Below, one piece after another: positions 18,379 through 26,993 of a DNA stretch of 39,012 bases. How positions within the stretch are numbered: the first letter of the stretch is position 1; each line of letters begins with the position of its first letter. Below the pieces are notes generated by a model. It did no database searches, was not told the DNA's origin, and saw only the letters and a list, made by a program, of their open reading frames with translations. A program made the translations under genes and the position numbers. Origin of the DNA: Desulfobacca sp. 4484_104 (GTDB taxonomy: Bacteria; Desulfobacterota; Desulfobaccia; Desulfobaccales; Desulfobaccaceae); assembly GCA_002049795.1 (NCBI GenBank), contig MUKC01000011.1, positions 1-39,012 of the forward strand, in the 5' to 3' direction.

Positions 18379-19392
18379 TTAAGCCGCCAATCGAATTGCG
18401 GCGGCGGCCAGGCCAGACCAGCCCCTTTCAGAGGTTAGATCATAGCTCTGCTTTTCAGCTTCCTGGCTCAGCCAACCGCTCAGATCATAGGCGGCCTGGT
18501 GAATCCGGCCTCCTAAGCTGAGCTTTAGTCGGGCGGGTGTGCCGTGCAAGCGCAATTTTCCTGTCGGTTCCCAGCCCTCCGGCCATGGAGCCCAGAACTG
18601 TTTGATCAGAGCATCCGGCAGGGGACCGATCTCGCCAGCCAGTTGGCTCTCCCCGGCTTGCTCAACCAAGGCGACCTGTCCGGCCAGATTAAGCAGGGAC
18701 CGCCCTTGTGATTCCACAACCAAAACAGGGAGTTTGAGAAGCTCCGGACTGAGCGTCAGACGACTGGCCAGCCGGTAGCGCCCCCAGGGAGTGGTTACCG
18801 CTAGTTTAGCCCGTTCCACCGCGACGATTTGCTCAGGCTTCAGGGGATGACGCAGGTGGAAGGCCAGATCGACATCCAGGTCCTGATAATGCTGGCGGTC
18901 GCCGGCCTGAATAAGGGTGAGGTCGCCGTCCTGGATCAGAATTTGAGAAAAACTCAAAGCCCGGAAGGGCAAGGACACCGGCGCCGGGGGCCCTGCGGAA
19001 GGCCGCAGAATCTGATTGACATTCCACTGACCCTGCTGATCCTGCTCCAGGGTAAGGCGAGGTTTATAGAGGGCCAGTCTGCCGATCACCGGCTGCAGCC
19101 TCAGAAGCGAAGTAAAGGAAAGGCGGATTTCCAGACTGCGCGCCCGCAGCACTTCCCCCTGGGGACTGGTAAGCACAATATCATTGAAAAAATATCCCGT
19201 AAACGGATTACCCTTGATTTCCTGAACGGTTAATTCGCCCTGCATCTGACCCTGGGCCGCAGCCACAATTTTTCGTCCTGCCCAGGCCCAGAACATATCG
19301 GACCTTAAGATCATCCAGGTCGCGGAGCTGATGATTAATAAGATCACCATCACGGTGAACAGAAATTTGCGAAACCGAGGATAACTAGTCAT
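18379..19392 (-). CDS. tamB: TamB, N-terminal part (split gene)
   Basis: A 337-residue piece with an inner-membrane anchor at residues 9-30 (FLFTVMVILLIISSATWMIL) and then AsmA/TamB-like beta repeats (GELTVQEIKGNPFTGYFFNDIVL, LRARSLEIRLS). Its last genuine residues are about YDLTSE; after that the frame gives GWSGLAAAAIRLAA and stops. The other frame there continues as normal TamB sequence. Removing one base from the AAAGGGG run (coding strand, complement of 18422-18428) joins the two into one reading frame. It lies 116 bases after tamA, the usual tamA-tamB order. The ribosome site before ATG 19392 is poor. Confidence 0.82.
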   Translation of the reverse strand: MTSYPRFRKFLFTVMVILLIISSATWMILRSDMFWAWAGRKIVAAAQGQMQGELTVQEIKGNPFTGYFFNDIVLTSPQGEVLRARSLEIRLSFTSLLRLQPVIGRLALYKPRLTLEQDQQGQWNVNQILRPSAGPPAPVSLPFRALSFSQILIQDGDLTLIQAGDRQHYQDLDVDLAFHLRHPLKPEQIVAVERAKLAVTTPWGRYRLASRLTLSPELLKLPVLVVESQGRSLLNLAGQVALVEQAGESQLAGEIGPLPDALIKQFWAPWPEGWEPTGKLRLHGTPARLKLSLGGRIHQAAYDLSGWLSQEAEKQSYDLTSERGWSGLAAAAIRLAA

Positions 19393-19508
19393 GGTTTTTA
19401 TAATATTACCACATTACTAAGTGATTATCACCAACGCGGCCTTTGGGGCTCCGAACCATTTTTCTATCAGTCTGTCACCGTTCATAAGCCCGGGCCAGGG
19501 GGCAAGCT

Positions 19509-21359
19509 TTAAAAGGCCTGTCCGATAGTAAAATGAATACGATAATCATCCTTGCCGCGATCGATCGGATTGAGGGGGAAACCGATATCGACGCCGACCG
19601 GGCCGATGGGACTGCTATAGCGCAGGCCAAAACCAGCCGAGTACTTCAACTGGCCGACATCCAGATCTTCGACCAAGGGGAAAACGTTGCCGAAATCCAG
19701 AAAAACTACGCCGCGCAATTCCTTGTAAAGAGGCACTCGGGCTTCCAGGCTGCCCTCCAACAAGGCATTGCCGCCCAACGGATTGCCCGCCGAATCCCGG
19801 GGCCCTAAATAATCCAGGCGATAGCCCCGCACACTATTATAACCGCCGCAGAAAAAACGCCGATACAGGGGGATTTCGTCAGTGGATTGAATAGGTTCAA
19901 TCAGACCTAACTTAAGGCGGGCCGCCAAGATAAATTTTGTGCCGCCAAGGCCCTGATAGCGCCGGGCCTCCAACATCGTCGAACCAAACTGCAGGTTTGA
20001 GCCTAAAAAGTTAGAGGCCAGCTCTCCCTCTCCCATAAGTAAGCCTCCCTGGGTAGGATCGACGCTATTATCGGTGGTATCTTGACGCAGCCCCAAAATT
20101 GCCGAAGAGATCCGGAAAAGTTTATCAGATTCAGGCTCCTTTAAAATTACTTTGGTTTCGGGATGAATGTCATAATAGCGCGTGAAGATAAGATTATGGC
20201 CAAAATGCAGGCGGAAATCCCAGGGCAGGTTCCGCTCCAGATTGCTTTGAGTGTAGTAGGTCCGGTTGGTAAAAGCCGGCAAGTCTTCACGGATCCAGCC
20301 GCCCTGAATAGCCAGGTCGAAGTAACTGGCCCACAGTTGGGGATTTTTGAAGATGGCTTCGACCTTGGACTCGATATTGGAATACTTGGATTCCAGGTCC
20401 AGTATTCGCCCCCCGCCTCCAAGATTTCTGGTACGCAAGGCTAAGCGCGCCCGCAATTCTTCCTCATCCCCGTATCCTAAACCCACCTTGATCGACCTTT
20501 TTTTCTTCTCTTCGACTCTGACCACAAGCGGTATATCGGTCTCTTCGGGGGGCACTTCTAGGGGAGTAAGCTGGACGCTCTTAAATAGATCCAGCCGGTA
20601 TAGGTTTCTCTGACTGTTATAGATTTCGGCAAATTTGAACAGCTCGCCCTGCTTAAAGGTTAATTCCCTGAAAATAATATATTCTGGAGTTTGTTGCTCT
20701 CCTTCGACGCTGATTTCCCCAAAATAGGATAAAGGTCCGGGGACAACTTTTAACTGGATCGTGGCGGTGTTTTGGACATCGTCCAAATAGATCTTGCCCT
20801 CGACCGTGCCCCGGGGATAGCCATGCTCTAAGAGATAGTTGAGATACAAGCGCTTGAGTTCTTCATAGTTGCTTTCCAGGAACCTCTCCCCCGGTTTTAA
20901 AGGCCATTGGTCCGGGAGTTTGGAGAGCTCCAGCGCAAGGTATGGGTCGGCTATCTCAATATCCACGTCGGTTACTTTTACCCAGGGACCCTCGCTGATG
21001 GTTATCACGACCTCCGCCCGTCCCTTATCATCCGGATGTATTTTTGGAGTAATTTGGGCGTGATAAAACCCCTGTTGCTGATAAAAAGCCTGGACACGTT
21101 CGACATCTCTTTCCAGGTCCTTGGGTGTGAAGGGGGGCAGTTTTTTCCAAGGCCAGAAGGATGGCAGCGTTAAGGTGAGTTGTTCTTTGATCTTTTTGGT
21201 AGGAATAATCTGGTTGCCGGTAATTTTCAGGGAACGCAGCTTCAGCGGCGGAGCCTCGATTTCAACCTGAGTCAGGGCCGGACTTACCCCAAAGCTTAAT
21301 ATGGCCAGCGTCAGGAACAGAAATTTGATTTGCCCTGAAACCAGTTGCAAATCCCCCAT
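19509..21359 (-). CDS. tamA: TamA/BamA-type Omp85 outer-membrane protein
   Basis: A 616-residue protein with a signal peptide (residues 10-30, KFLFLTLAILSFGVSPALTQ). Three POTRA-like repeats follow, the first beginning LRSLKITGNQIIPTKKI and the next containing GFYHAQITPKI. A 16-strand-type barrel comes next. The Omp85 lid motif appears as GGYNSVRGYRLDYLGPRD. The chain ends with a Phe (FTIGQAF), the usual outer-membrane targeting signal. Size and three POTRA domains fit TamA better than BamA, and tamB follows directly. The pair is expected to bridge inner and outer membranes. Confidence 0.88.
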   Translation of the reverse strand: MGDLQLVSGQIKFLFLTLAILSFGVSPALTQVEIEAPPLKLRSLKITGNQIIPTKKIKEQLTLTLPSFWPWKKLPPFTPKDLERDVERVQAFYQQQGFYHAQITPKIHPDDKGRAEVVITISEGPWVKVTDVDIEIADPYLALELSKLPDQWPLKPGERFLESNYEELKRLYLNYLLEHGYPRGTVEGKIYLDDVQNTATIQLKVVPGPLSYFGEISVEGEQQTPEYIIFRELTFKQGELFKFAEIYNSQRNLYRLDLFKSVQLTPLEVPPEETDIPLVVRVEEKKKRSIKVGLGYGDEEELRARLALRTRNLGGGGRILDLESKYSNIESKVEAIFKNPQLWASYFDLAIQGGWIREDLPAFTNRTYYTQSNLERNLPWDFRLHFGHNLIFTRYYDIHPETKVILKEPESDKLFRISSAILGLRQDTTDNSVDPTQGGLLMGEGELASNFLGSNLQFGSTMLEARRYQGLGGTKFILAARLKLGLIEPIQSTDEIPLYRRFFCGGYNSVRGYRLDYLGPRDSAGNPLGGNALLEGSLEARVPLYKELRGVVFLDFGNVFPLVEDLDVGQLKYSAGFGLRYSSPIGPVGVDIGFPLNPIDRGKDDYRIHFTIGQAF

Positions 21360-21780
21360 ATAAATTATTCAACTGAATTGTAGGTTAAAACAATTAAGCT
21401 GCTTCTTCCTCATACGCTAGCAGGCGTAACTGAAAATGAAGTAAGAACCCAAGAGACTTCAGTGGCAGACGTGAGCCTGGTCATGGAATAAGCCACTCCC
21501 TGAGAAAGAGGAAAAGTCGGGCCGTCAACCTCCCAAAGTCGCTGGCCAGTTTGCCTCCCCACCATTAGAGATATCCTTTTTTAACCTCCAATTTATTTTA
21601 CACCGATTTAGAGATAATCACCAGGTTAGCCAATGAACCTTTCCAAAACCTTGGATTAACCGGGTTGGTCCTGCCAAAGATCCCAGATTTCTACAATTTG
21701 AGAATGCTATGATATTTCTCTAACGAAGTCTTCGACCTCAAACCGACGAGTGGGCGAACTCGGTTATTTGTTGTTTTGAC
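21360..21780. other. Intergenic region upstream of tamA
   Basis: About 420 bases without a supported gene. A short AGTGGC/GCCACT pairing exists around 21460-21507. One plus frame near 21425-21595 has only two stops over about 55 codons, but I recognise nothing in it. The tamA promoter should lie here, but I could not identify it. Confidence 0.5.
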
Positions 21781-22387
21781 ATGTCCATGGGAGTATTCTC
21801 TTTTATCATGCCTGGTATCAACGACCTTCTGCCTGACCAGGCGATTCTTGAGGTTGAATGCAGCGACCGTCTCTATCTTAATGGTTAGATCCCGAAGCTC
21901 CAGGCCGGCGGCCGGTTGGTTCAATTCCTATGGGCTGTCGAGGTCATCCTATTCCTTCCCCGGCCTTGCTGGGAAAGATGACGGCGGCTTTCAGGGCTAA
22001 TGCGAAAGAATTTGCTGAGGCAAATGCTCTTCCTAGGCGAGACGAAGTTGTTTTTGTCGGGGTGGCGCAGGAAAAGGCAATGGCCTTCTCGGCATTTCGA
22101 ACCCGGGTAATCCAAGCAGGAGTTCATACGAGCCTCCATATCGAAGACAAGAAGTTCCATCTGGAACAATATTTCAAAGACGGACGGGCCTTACGGACTG
22201 AAGGCACCTTCAACGATTCCAAAGATTTCGGGGTCAACACGGCTGGAAGCTCGCAAGGCTCTTCTCTCGTCTTGAGGCACGCGTCTTCCGTCCGGCATTC
22301 ACCGCCTTCTCTGAATCTCCCGCGGCTTTGCCAGCAGGTCTTGGTGCCGCGTTGAAAAAAGTTTTTTTTGGGCGGAGCCTGTGCTAA
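21781..22387 (+). pseudogene. Decayed gene of a conserved uncharacterised protein family
   Basis: Fragments in successive frames read as one degraded protein. ATG 21781 gives MSMGVFSFIMPGINDLL and then SDRLYLNG. An in-frame TAG follows, then IPKLQAGGRLVQFLW. A frame shift near 21930 gives GHPIPSPALLGKMTAAFRANA, then DEVVFVGVAQEKAMAF, then FRTRVIQAGVHTSLHIEDKK and QYFKDGRALRTEGTFNDSKD. A further shift near 22235 gives WKLARLFSRLEARVFRPAF and stops at 22385-22387. From memory, intact relatives in other bacteria share 'CDRLYLNGY...', 'GHPIPSPAL', 'KQYHKEGRALRTETTIN' and 'RVFRPA' blocks in this order and are much longer, so internal parts have been lost. No function is known to me. Confidence 0.7.
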
Positions 22388-22572
22388 TATGATTCCCGAA
22401 AGACTATCAGGCTATCAAAAGCGTCCCGACCGTCCGGCCTTAAGGCACTCGAATAAATTATGATGCTGATCCGCCTTAATTGGCGTGATTCTAAATATTG
22501 CCGGGCTGTTGAGTCAATCGGTAGATCTAAGCAATTTGAACATATCAGAAAAAAGCGGATAAGGAGTTAACT

Positions 22573-22989
22573 ATGGGCCAAGAAACTGATGCGGAACTGA
22601 GTACTTTTATTGCAGAATGGCAAGAAACGCCCGAAAGAAACAAGGAGTTGTTTATGCATTTCAAAGACTACCTGGCCCAAAAACCAGGAGTCACCCTTGA
22701 ATTCATCCCCCGGCCCGGCCTCACCTATTCTCTCCGGGCGGTTCATGCCGCTCAGAAAAAAAGGGGACTGTTTGTCATGGTCGATGTAATCGAAGATACC
22801 CCGCGCTGGCTTTCCGTATGCTTTTACGGTGAAATGATAACCGACCCCGAAGAACAAGGCGCGTTTGTGCCCGAAGGTCTGCTCGGAGAGGATGCCGTCT
22901 GTTTCGATATTGACGAATGGGATGCCGAACTTATCCAATACGTGAAAACCCGTCTTGATGAAGCCTGGCACAGCGCTGCGGCGGAATAG
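22573..22989 (+). CDS. Conserved small protein of unknown function
   Basis: A 138-residue soluble acidic protein that I recognise only as a recurring bacterial hypothetical. Visible features are an N-terminal helix (AELSTFIAEWQETPERNKELF) and a block LTYSLRAVHAAQKKRGLFVMVDVI. An aromatic/acidic block PRWLSVCFYGEMITDPEEQG with GLLGEDAVCFD follows, then a final helix. There is no signal peptide, membrane segment or catalytic motif. It has a strong AAGGAG ribosome site at ideal spacing before ATG 22573, so it is very likely translated. It stands intact between two pseudogenes. Confidence 0.75.
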   Translation: MGQETDAELSTFIAEWQETPERNKELFMHFKDYLAQKPGVTLEFIPRPGLTYSLRAVHAAQKKRGLFVMVDVIEDTPRWLSVCFYGEMITDPEEQGAFVPEGLLGEDAVCFDIDEWDAELIQYVKTRLDEAWHSAAAE

Positions 22990-23069
22990 TTTCTGTTTCG
23001 CTTGATTTTGTTACCTCAACTGGTTGAGCGCTAATTAATATCACCGTCCGGTCAGAGGAATTTAGCCTT

Positions 23070-23515
23070 TCAGGTGCGCATCTTCTCCACCGGCCAGGGG
23101 ACGCAAAACGCGGCTTTACCCCGCATCACCATCTGCATGCTGGTATCGCAGTCGGGATCGCAATGAATAATCTCGCCTTCTCGGGCCTGTTACACCTTGC
23201 GGGGCCAGTCCGGATCAGTCTAGAGCACCCGGGCCAACCAGATTAAATCCCCCCGGCCCTGCTCCAGGATTTTCTCTGCCAATGCCCCTGTAGCAATGCG
23301 ACCGGCGGTGATGACTGGCACCTTTGCCTGGCCTTTGATCGCCGCGGCCAAGTCCACCATATAACCGGCCTGTTTGGATTTCTCTATGATCTCCGGCAAA
23401 AAGAAAGACTCATAGGTGCCGCCCATGACCGAGACATAAGCCACCCCCCGCCTGCGCCAGCGCCTAGGCAAAGCGGAGCCATAGTCAATCGGTTCGGCAA
23501 TTCTAGGACATTTAT
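23070..23515 (-). pseudogene. 3' remnant of an Old Yellow Enzyme-type flavin oxidoreductase
   Basis: The minus strand encodes the end of a TIM-barrel NADH:flavin oxidoreductase: GVAYVSVMGGTYESFFLPE, AAAIKGQAKVPVITAGRIA and RGDLIWLARVL. This is followed by TAG, TDPDWPRKV, TAA, and then EGEIIHCDPDCDTSMQMVMRG to TGA at 23070. Upstream the frame is lost: FA-stop-ALAQAG in a shifted frame joins GVAYVSV across a GGGGGG run near 23455. The flavin-phosphate-binding block (VPVITAGRI) is still readable. The N-terminal two thirds are absent. Two nonsense codons, a shift and truncation make this a clear pseudogene. Confidence 0.75.
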
Positions 23516-23754
23516 CTGGTAAGGGAAAAAATAGATGCTTTTACATGGCGCTACTCCTTGGTTAAAATGGTTATGCTACCGGTCCGGCCGGAAGCCGGCG
23601 GGTTGGCGTTGGCGCCCAGGACTGACTATGATTAATGGTTGCCAATATGAGATCGTGATGTCGATATCGTTGGAGATTCCGGATAAGGCTGTCAAGTTTA
23701 GAAACCGGCGTGGGTTTTCGTCAACTAAAACCCGTTTAATTCGCCCTGTCAACT

Positions 23755-24717
23755 TTATAGAAAAAATCCTATAACATAGCGCAGGGCCAGGGCAGAAATA
23801 ATCAGACCCAGGCCGGTCCGGATGATAGGGGCGGGAATAAATTTCTGGAGTCGGGCTCCCACGTACATGCCGCCGAAACCGCCCAGGCCGAAGAGCGCGC
23901 CCAGAGCTAAATCCGGAGCCACCCCGAGGCCGGGGTAAAAGGGGGCCAGGATATAATAGATAACCACCCCGAATACTGAAGTGATGAAGGTCCCCAGCAG
24001 CGCGGCCCCGGCCACGGTATAGACCGGCAGCCCAAAGATAGACACTACAAAGGGGGCGATGATCGCCCCACCGCCGATGCCGTAGGTGCCGCCGATGAGA
24101 CCGACCATCAGGGACAGCAAAAACAACGCCAGGGTATTGAAAGAAAAGGTTTCTCCCAGAAATTCATACTCGATCCTACGCAGCCCCCAGCTCCGAGTCC
24201 TTACCCGGGCGGCCCGGGGCAGGGCTTTCCCTGGCAACTGACCGGTTTCTTTGAGGAGCTTCCGGAGACGTTCCTGGACCCGGGCCTCGAACTCCATGAT
24301 CCGGGTTTTCCGGCGCTTGGCCCAGGAGGTCTGGTCATAAATTAACCGCAAGCCGATGTACAGCAGCACGCCGCCCACAAAGAGCTTGAATCGACCCGGC
24401 TCCAACATCCAGTTCACCCGGATCAGGGCCCCGGCCCAGAGCCCGGGCAGGGTCCCCAGGATCACCACCCAGATCATGGGCCAGTTCATCCGGCCCTCCC
24501 GGATATAGTGGTAAACGCCGCTGGGAATGGCCACGATGTTAAACACCAGATTGGTGGGGCTGACCGCTGGGCTGGTGAAATTCAAGACGCTTACCTGAAA
24601 GGGGAGCAGCAGAAAGGCCCCGGAAACGCCGCCCATAGAGGTGAACGCGGACACCACCAGCGCTACCAGGGGCGGAATCAGCGGATGGACCTCGACACCG
24701 GAAACTGGGAAGAGCAT
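23755..24717 (-). CDS. TauE/SafE-family membrane permease (probable sulfite/organosulfonate or anion exporter)
   Basis: A 320-residue polytopic protein with about eight membrane segments. It has the family's two half-repeats: ALVVSAFTSMGGVSGAFLLLP near the N terminus and SLMVGLIGGTYGIGGGAIIAP in the second half. The gap between halves is a charged cytoplasmic loop (about 135-185, many Arg/Lys). Family members move sulfite, sulfoacetate and related anions; the substrate cannot be told here. ATG 24717 is chosen over TTG 24723 because AAGGAT then sits at correct spacing. It is divergent from the ArsR-type gene with a palindrome between them, so it may be coregulated. Confidence 0.85.
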   Translation of the reverse strand: MLFPVSGVEVHPLIPPLVALVVSAFTSMGGVSGAFLLLPFQVSVLNFTSPAVSPTNLVFNIVAIPSGVYHYIREGRMNWPMIWVVILGTLPGLWAGALIRVNWMLEPGRFKLFVGGVLLYIGLRLIYDQTSWAKRRKTRIMEFEARVQERLRKLLKETGQLPGKALPRAARVRTRSWGLRRIEYEFLGETFSFNTLALFLLSLMVGLIGGTYGIGGGAIIAPFVVSIFGLPVYTVAGAALLGTFITSVFGVVIYYILAPFYPGLGVAPDLALGALFGLGGFGGMYVGARLQKFIPAPIIRTGLGLIISALALRYVIGFFL

Positions 24718-24801
24718 GGCCAAATCCTTATCCCTGAGTCGTTTCTTTTGTCAGCGATAAACTACTCACTGGAATATCTTACCTTGTTGCCAAAATAATT
24801 A

Positions 24802-24825
24802 TAGCATTTAATTTAGGAAATGCTA
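24802..24825. promoter_or_regulatory. Inverted repeat, likely ArsR-type operator
   Basis: TAGCATTT at 24802-24809 and AAATGCTA at 24818-24825 form a perfect 8-bp inverted repeat around an 8-base spacer. The right arm ends nine bases before the ATG of the ArsR-family gene, in the divergent region with the TauE-type gene. Position and shape fit an autoregulatory operator that would also block ribosome access or the promoter. Binding is inferred. Confidence 0.5.
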
Positions 24826-24834
24826 AAATAAAAT

Positions 24835-25197
24835 ATGGCCGATGACCGAGAGTTGGCCCGGATGTTCAAGGTCTTGGCAGTAACACCCAGGGTCAGGATT
24901 ATTCAACTGCTTAAAAACCGGGCTTTGTGTGTCGGGGCGCTGTCGGCTCGCCTGGGCATCACCCCCGGCGCGGTATCCCAGCACTTGCAGGTGCTCAAGC
25001 AGGCCGGGCTGGTGAAGGGCGAAAAGCGGGGCTATTTCATGCATTATCAACTCAACCAGGAAACGCTGTCGCACTGGCAGGAGGTTTTGGAGGAATTTCT
25101 TGCAGCTCCGGAGGCGTTGGAACCCTGTGATTTAGGCAAACCAGGGGATAAACCATGGGAAACTATAAAACCGGCGGCCAGCAAACCGAAGAGTTGA
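24835..25197 (+). CDS. ArsR-family winged-helix transcriptional regulator
   Basis: A 120-residue dimeric DNA-binding regulator. The helix-turn-helix reads LSARLGITPGAVSQHLQVLKQAGLV at about 42-66, followed by the wing EKRGYFMHYQLN. The position of the classical ArsR metal motif (ELCVCDL) here reads LCVGAL, with one Cys. A second Cys lies near the C terminus (EPCDLGKPG). The usual metal site is therefore not intact and the signal is unknown. The stop overlaps the ribosome-site region of the next gene (7-base gap), so it heads the exporter operon. It probably represses its own operon. Confidence 0.88.
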   Translation: MADDRELARMFKVLAVTPRVRIIQLLKNRALCVGALSARLGITPGAVSQHLQVLKQAGLVKGEKRGYFMHYQLNQETLSHWQEVLEEFLAAPEALEPCDLGKPGDKPWETIKPAASKPKS

Positions 25198-25204
25198 GGG
25201 ACAA

Positions 25205-26161
25205 ATGGCGTCTACCCCAGCTATTGTGGTCTCCGGCCTGAGTAAAAGTTTCGGCTCCCTTCAGGCGCTCAGCGAGGTTAGTTTCGCGGTGCCGCGGGGA
25301 GAAATCTTCGCTTATCTGGGACCCAACGGCGCCGGCAAAAGCACCACCATCCGGATTTTGGCCGGGTTGCTGCAGCGGGACGCCGGGGAGGTGAACATTT
25401 GCGGAGCGGATGTCGCCCAGAACCCGGTTTTTGTCAAAGAACGCATAGGCGTGGTGCCCGATGAGTCCAATCTTTATCCGGAGCTCACCTGTCGTCGCAA
25501 CCTGGAGTATCTGGGAGAATTGTACGGCTTGCGTCGCGGAGCGCGAACCTTAAAGGCCGGTGATCTGTTGTCGCGTTTTGATCTGGCCGACCGGGAACAT
25601 ACCCCTTTCGGGGCCCTGTCCCGGGGCCTGAAACGGCGTCTGACCATCGCCGCGGCCCTGGTCCATGACCCCGCGGTGATTTTCCTGGATGAACCCACCT
25701 CGGGGCTGGACGTGGCCAGCGCCCGGGCCTTGCGCGAGCTTATTCGGACGATCAACCGCCAGGGCGCCACGGTATTTCTGACTACCCACAACCTCTATGA
25801 AGCCGAGGATTTAAGCCACCGGGTCCTCATCCTCATCAAAGGCCGGGTGGCGGCCCAAGGTACTCCCCGGGAAATCCGGCAGCGAGTCCAGGGCCTCAAT
25901 CTACTAGCCGCAACCTTTTCCCAAGAGATCGACCCGATGCACCTCCTTCAGGCCTGTCCCGCGGTTCTGAGGGTCTCCCCCCAGAACGGCTCGTGGCGTC
26001 TGGAGGTAGCCGAGACCCACGCGGCCCTGGAGCAAATTCTGGCCTTTGCCGGGAAAGCCGATCTGCGGCTGAAAGAGATCAACACCGTGGTTGCCAGTCT
26101 GGAAGACGCGTTTCTAAGTTTTTTGGAGGGGCACCCCCCGGAATCGGAGGCCCGGCCATGA
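25205..26161 (+). CDS. ABC-2-type exporter, ATPase subunit
   Basis: A 318-residue ATPase. Walker A is GPNGAGKST at 39-47. The Q-loop region is GVVPDESNLYPELT, and the signature is LSRGLKRRL instead of LSGGQ. Walker B is VIFLDEPTSGLD and the switch is TTHN. A C-terminal extension of about 80 residues is typical of drug/antibiotic or polysaccharide-type ABC-2 exporters. A GAGGGA site precedes ATG 25205. The stop overlaps the permease ATG (ATGA), so the two are translationally coupled. The substrate is unknown. Confidence 0.92.
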   Translation: MASTPAIVVSGLSKSFGSLQALSEVSFAVPRGEIFAYLGPNGAGKSTTIRILAGLLQRDAGEVNICGADVAQNPVFVKERIGVVPDESNLYPELTCRRNLEYLGELYGLRRGARTLKAGDLLSRFDLADREHTPFGALSRGLKRRLTIAAALVHDPAVIFLDEPTSGLDVASARALRELIRTINRQGATVFLTTHNLYEAEDLSHRVLILIKGRVAAQGTPREIRQRVQGLNLLAATFSQEIDPMHLLQACPAVLRVSPQNGSWRLEVAETHAALEQILAFAGKADLRLKEINTVVASLEDAFLSFLEGHPPESEARP

Positions 26162-26889
26162 GCCAGTTCCGACGCGTCTGGGCCATCAGTTTAAAGGATA
26201 TTGAAAGCTATTACGGTAAACCGCCGCTCATCACCTGGGGGTTGTTGTTTCCCGCGGTCCTGCTTTTGTCGGTTTATGTCAAAGACCCGGCCACCTACCT
26301 GGCCATTGCCCCCGGCATCATTGCCATGACCCTGTTATTCGGCAATACCTCCATGGCCGCCATCGTGGTCACCTTTGAGAAGCGGGCCGGTACCTTGCAG
26401 CGGCTGCTTCTGGCCCCCCTGTCCATGCGCACCATTGTCCTGGGCAAGGCGTTGAGCGCCTCGGCCTATGGCCTAGTGAGCGCCTTAGCCTTAACCCTGG
26501 TGTTGATGCTCGTCCTGGCCATGCCCCTGGCTAATCCACCCATCTTTGCGGCTGGCCTGATGCTGGGAGCTGGATGCTTTTCGCTGTTGGGCCTAACCGC
26601 CTCAGTTATGGTTCGGGAAGTCTTTGAAGCCATGACCCTGCTGAACTTTTTTCGATTCCCGATCTTATTTATCAGCGGGGTGTTTATGCCCTTGTCCCAG
26701 TTGCCCTATTGGCTGAAGCCGTTGGCCCTGACCTCGCCTCTGACTTACGTGGTAGAGCTCCTCAACTTTGGAGTTACGGGGCGCTCGGAATTTACCACGC
26801 CGCTTATCCCGCTGCTGGCCGGTCTGCTATTCTTGCTGGCCAGTTGGCTCCTGACCGAGGCCACGTTTCGGCGCCGGGCTTATGCCTAA
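26158..26889 (+). CDS. ABC-2-type exporter, permease subunit
   Basis: A 243-residue membrane protein with about six hydrophobic segments. It has the ABC-2 layout: an N-terminal RRVWAISLKDIESYY amphipathic start, EKRAGTLQRLLLAPLSMRTIVLGK after the second segment, and FPILFISGVFMPLSQLPYWLKPLALTSPLTYVVELLN near the end. The last two are hallmark blocks of ABC-2 transporters. ATG 26158 overlaps the ATPase stop by four bases. The longer open frame upstream lies inside the ATPase gene and is rejected. It forms the membrane channel of the exporter encoded with 25205-26161. Confidence 0.9.
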   Translation: MSQFRRVWAISLKDIESYYGKPPLITWGLLFPAVLLLSVYVKDPATYLAIAPGIIAMTLLFGNTSMAAIVVTFEKRAGTLQRLLLAPLSMRTIVLGKALSASAYGLVSALALTLVLMLVLAMPLANPPIFAAGLMLGAGCFSLLGLTASVMVREVFEAMTLLNFFRFPILFISGVFMPLSQLPYWLKPLALTSPLTYVVELLNFGVTGRSEFTTPLIPLLAGLLFLLASWLLTEATFRRRAYA

Positions 26890-26993
26890 GTTCGCGTCAT
26901 ATTAAAAAATTTCATGCGCCGATTTTCTCAATCTCCAGTGTTTACTAAGTCAAGGTTATAGGATTTTAATTTTATCCACGGGAGTTGATAAGC

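Noticed and set aside
21421-21600. Plus-strand frame with few stops upstream of the broken gene
   Set aside because: It is interrupted by stops and I recognise no conserved block; it is probably chance or too decayed to call.
23070-23515. Selenoprotein reading through the stops
   Set aside because: The internal stops are TAG and TAA, not TGA, and the upstream frame is also shifted.
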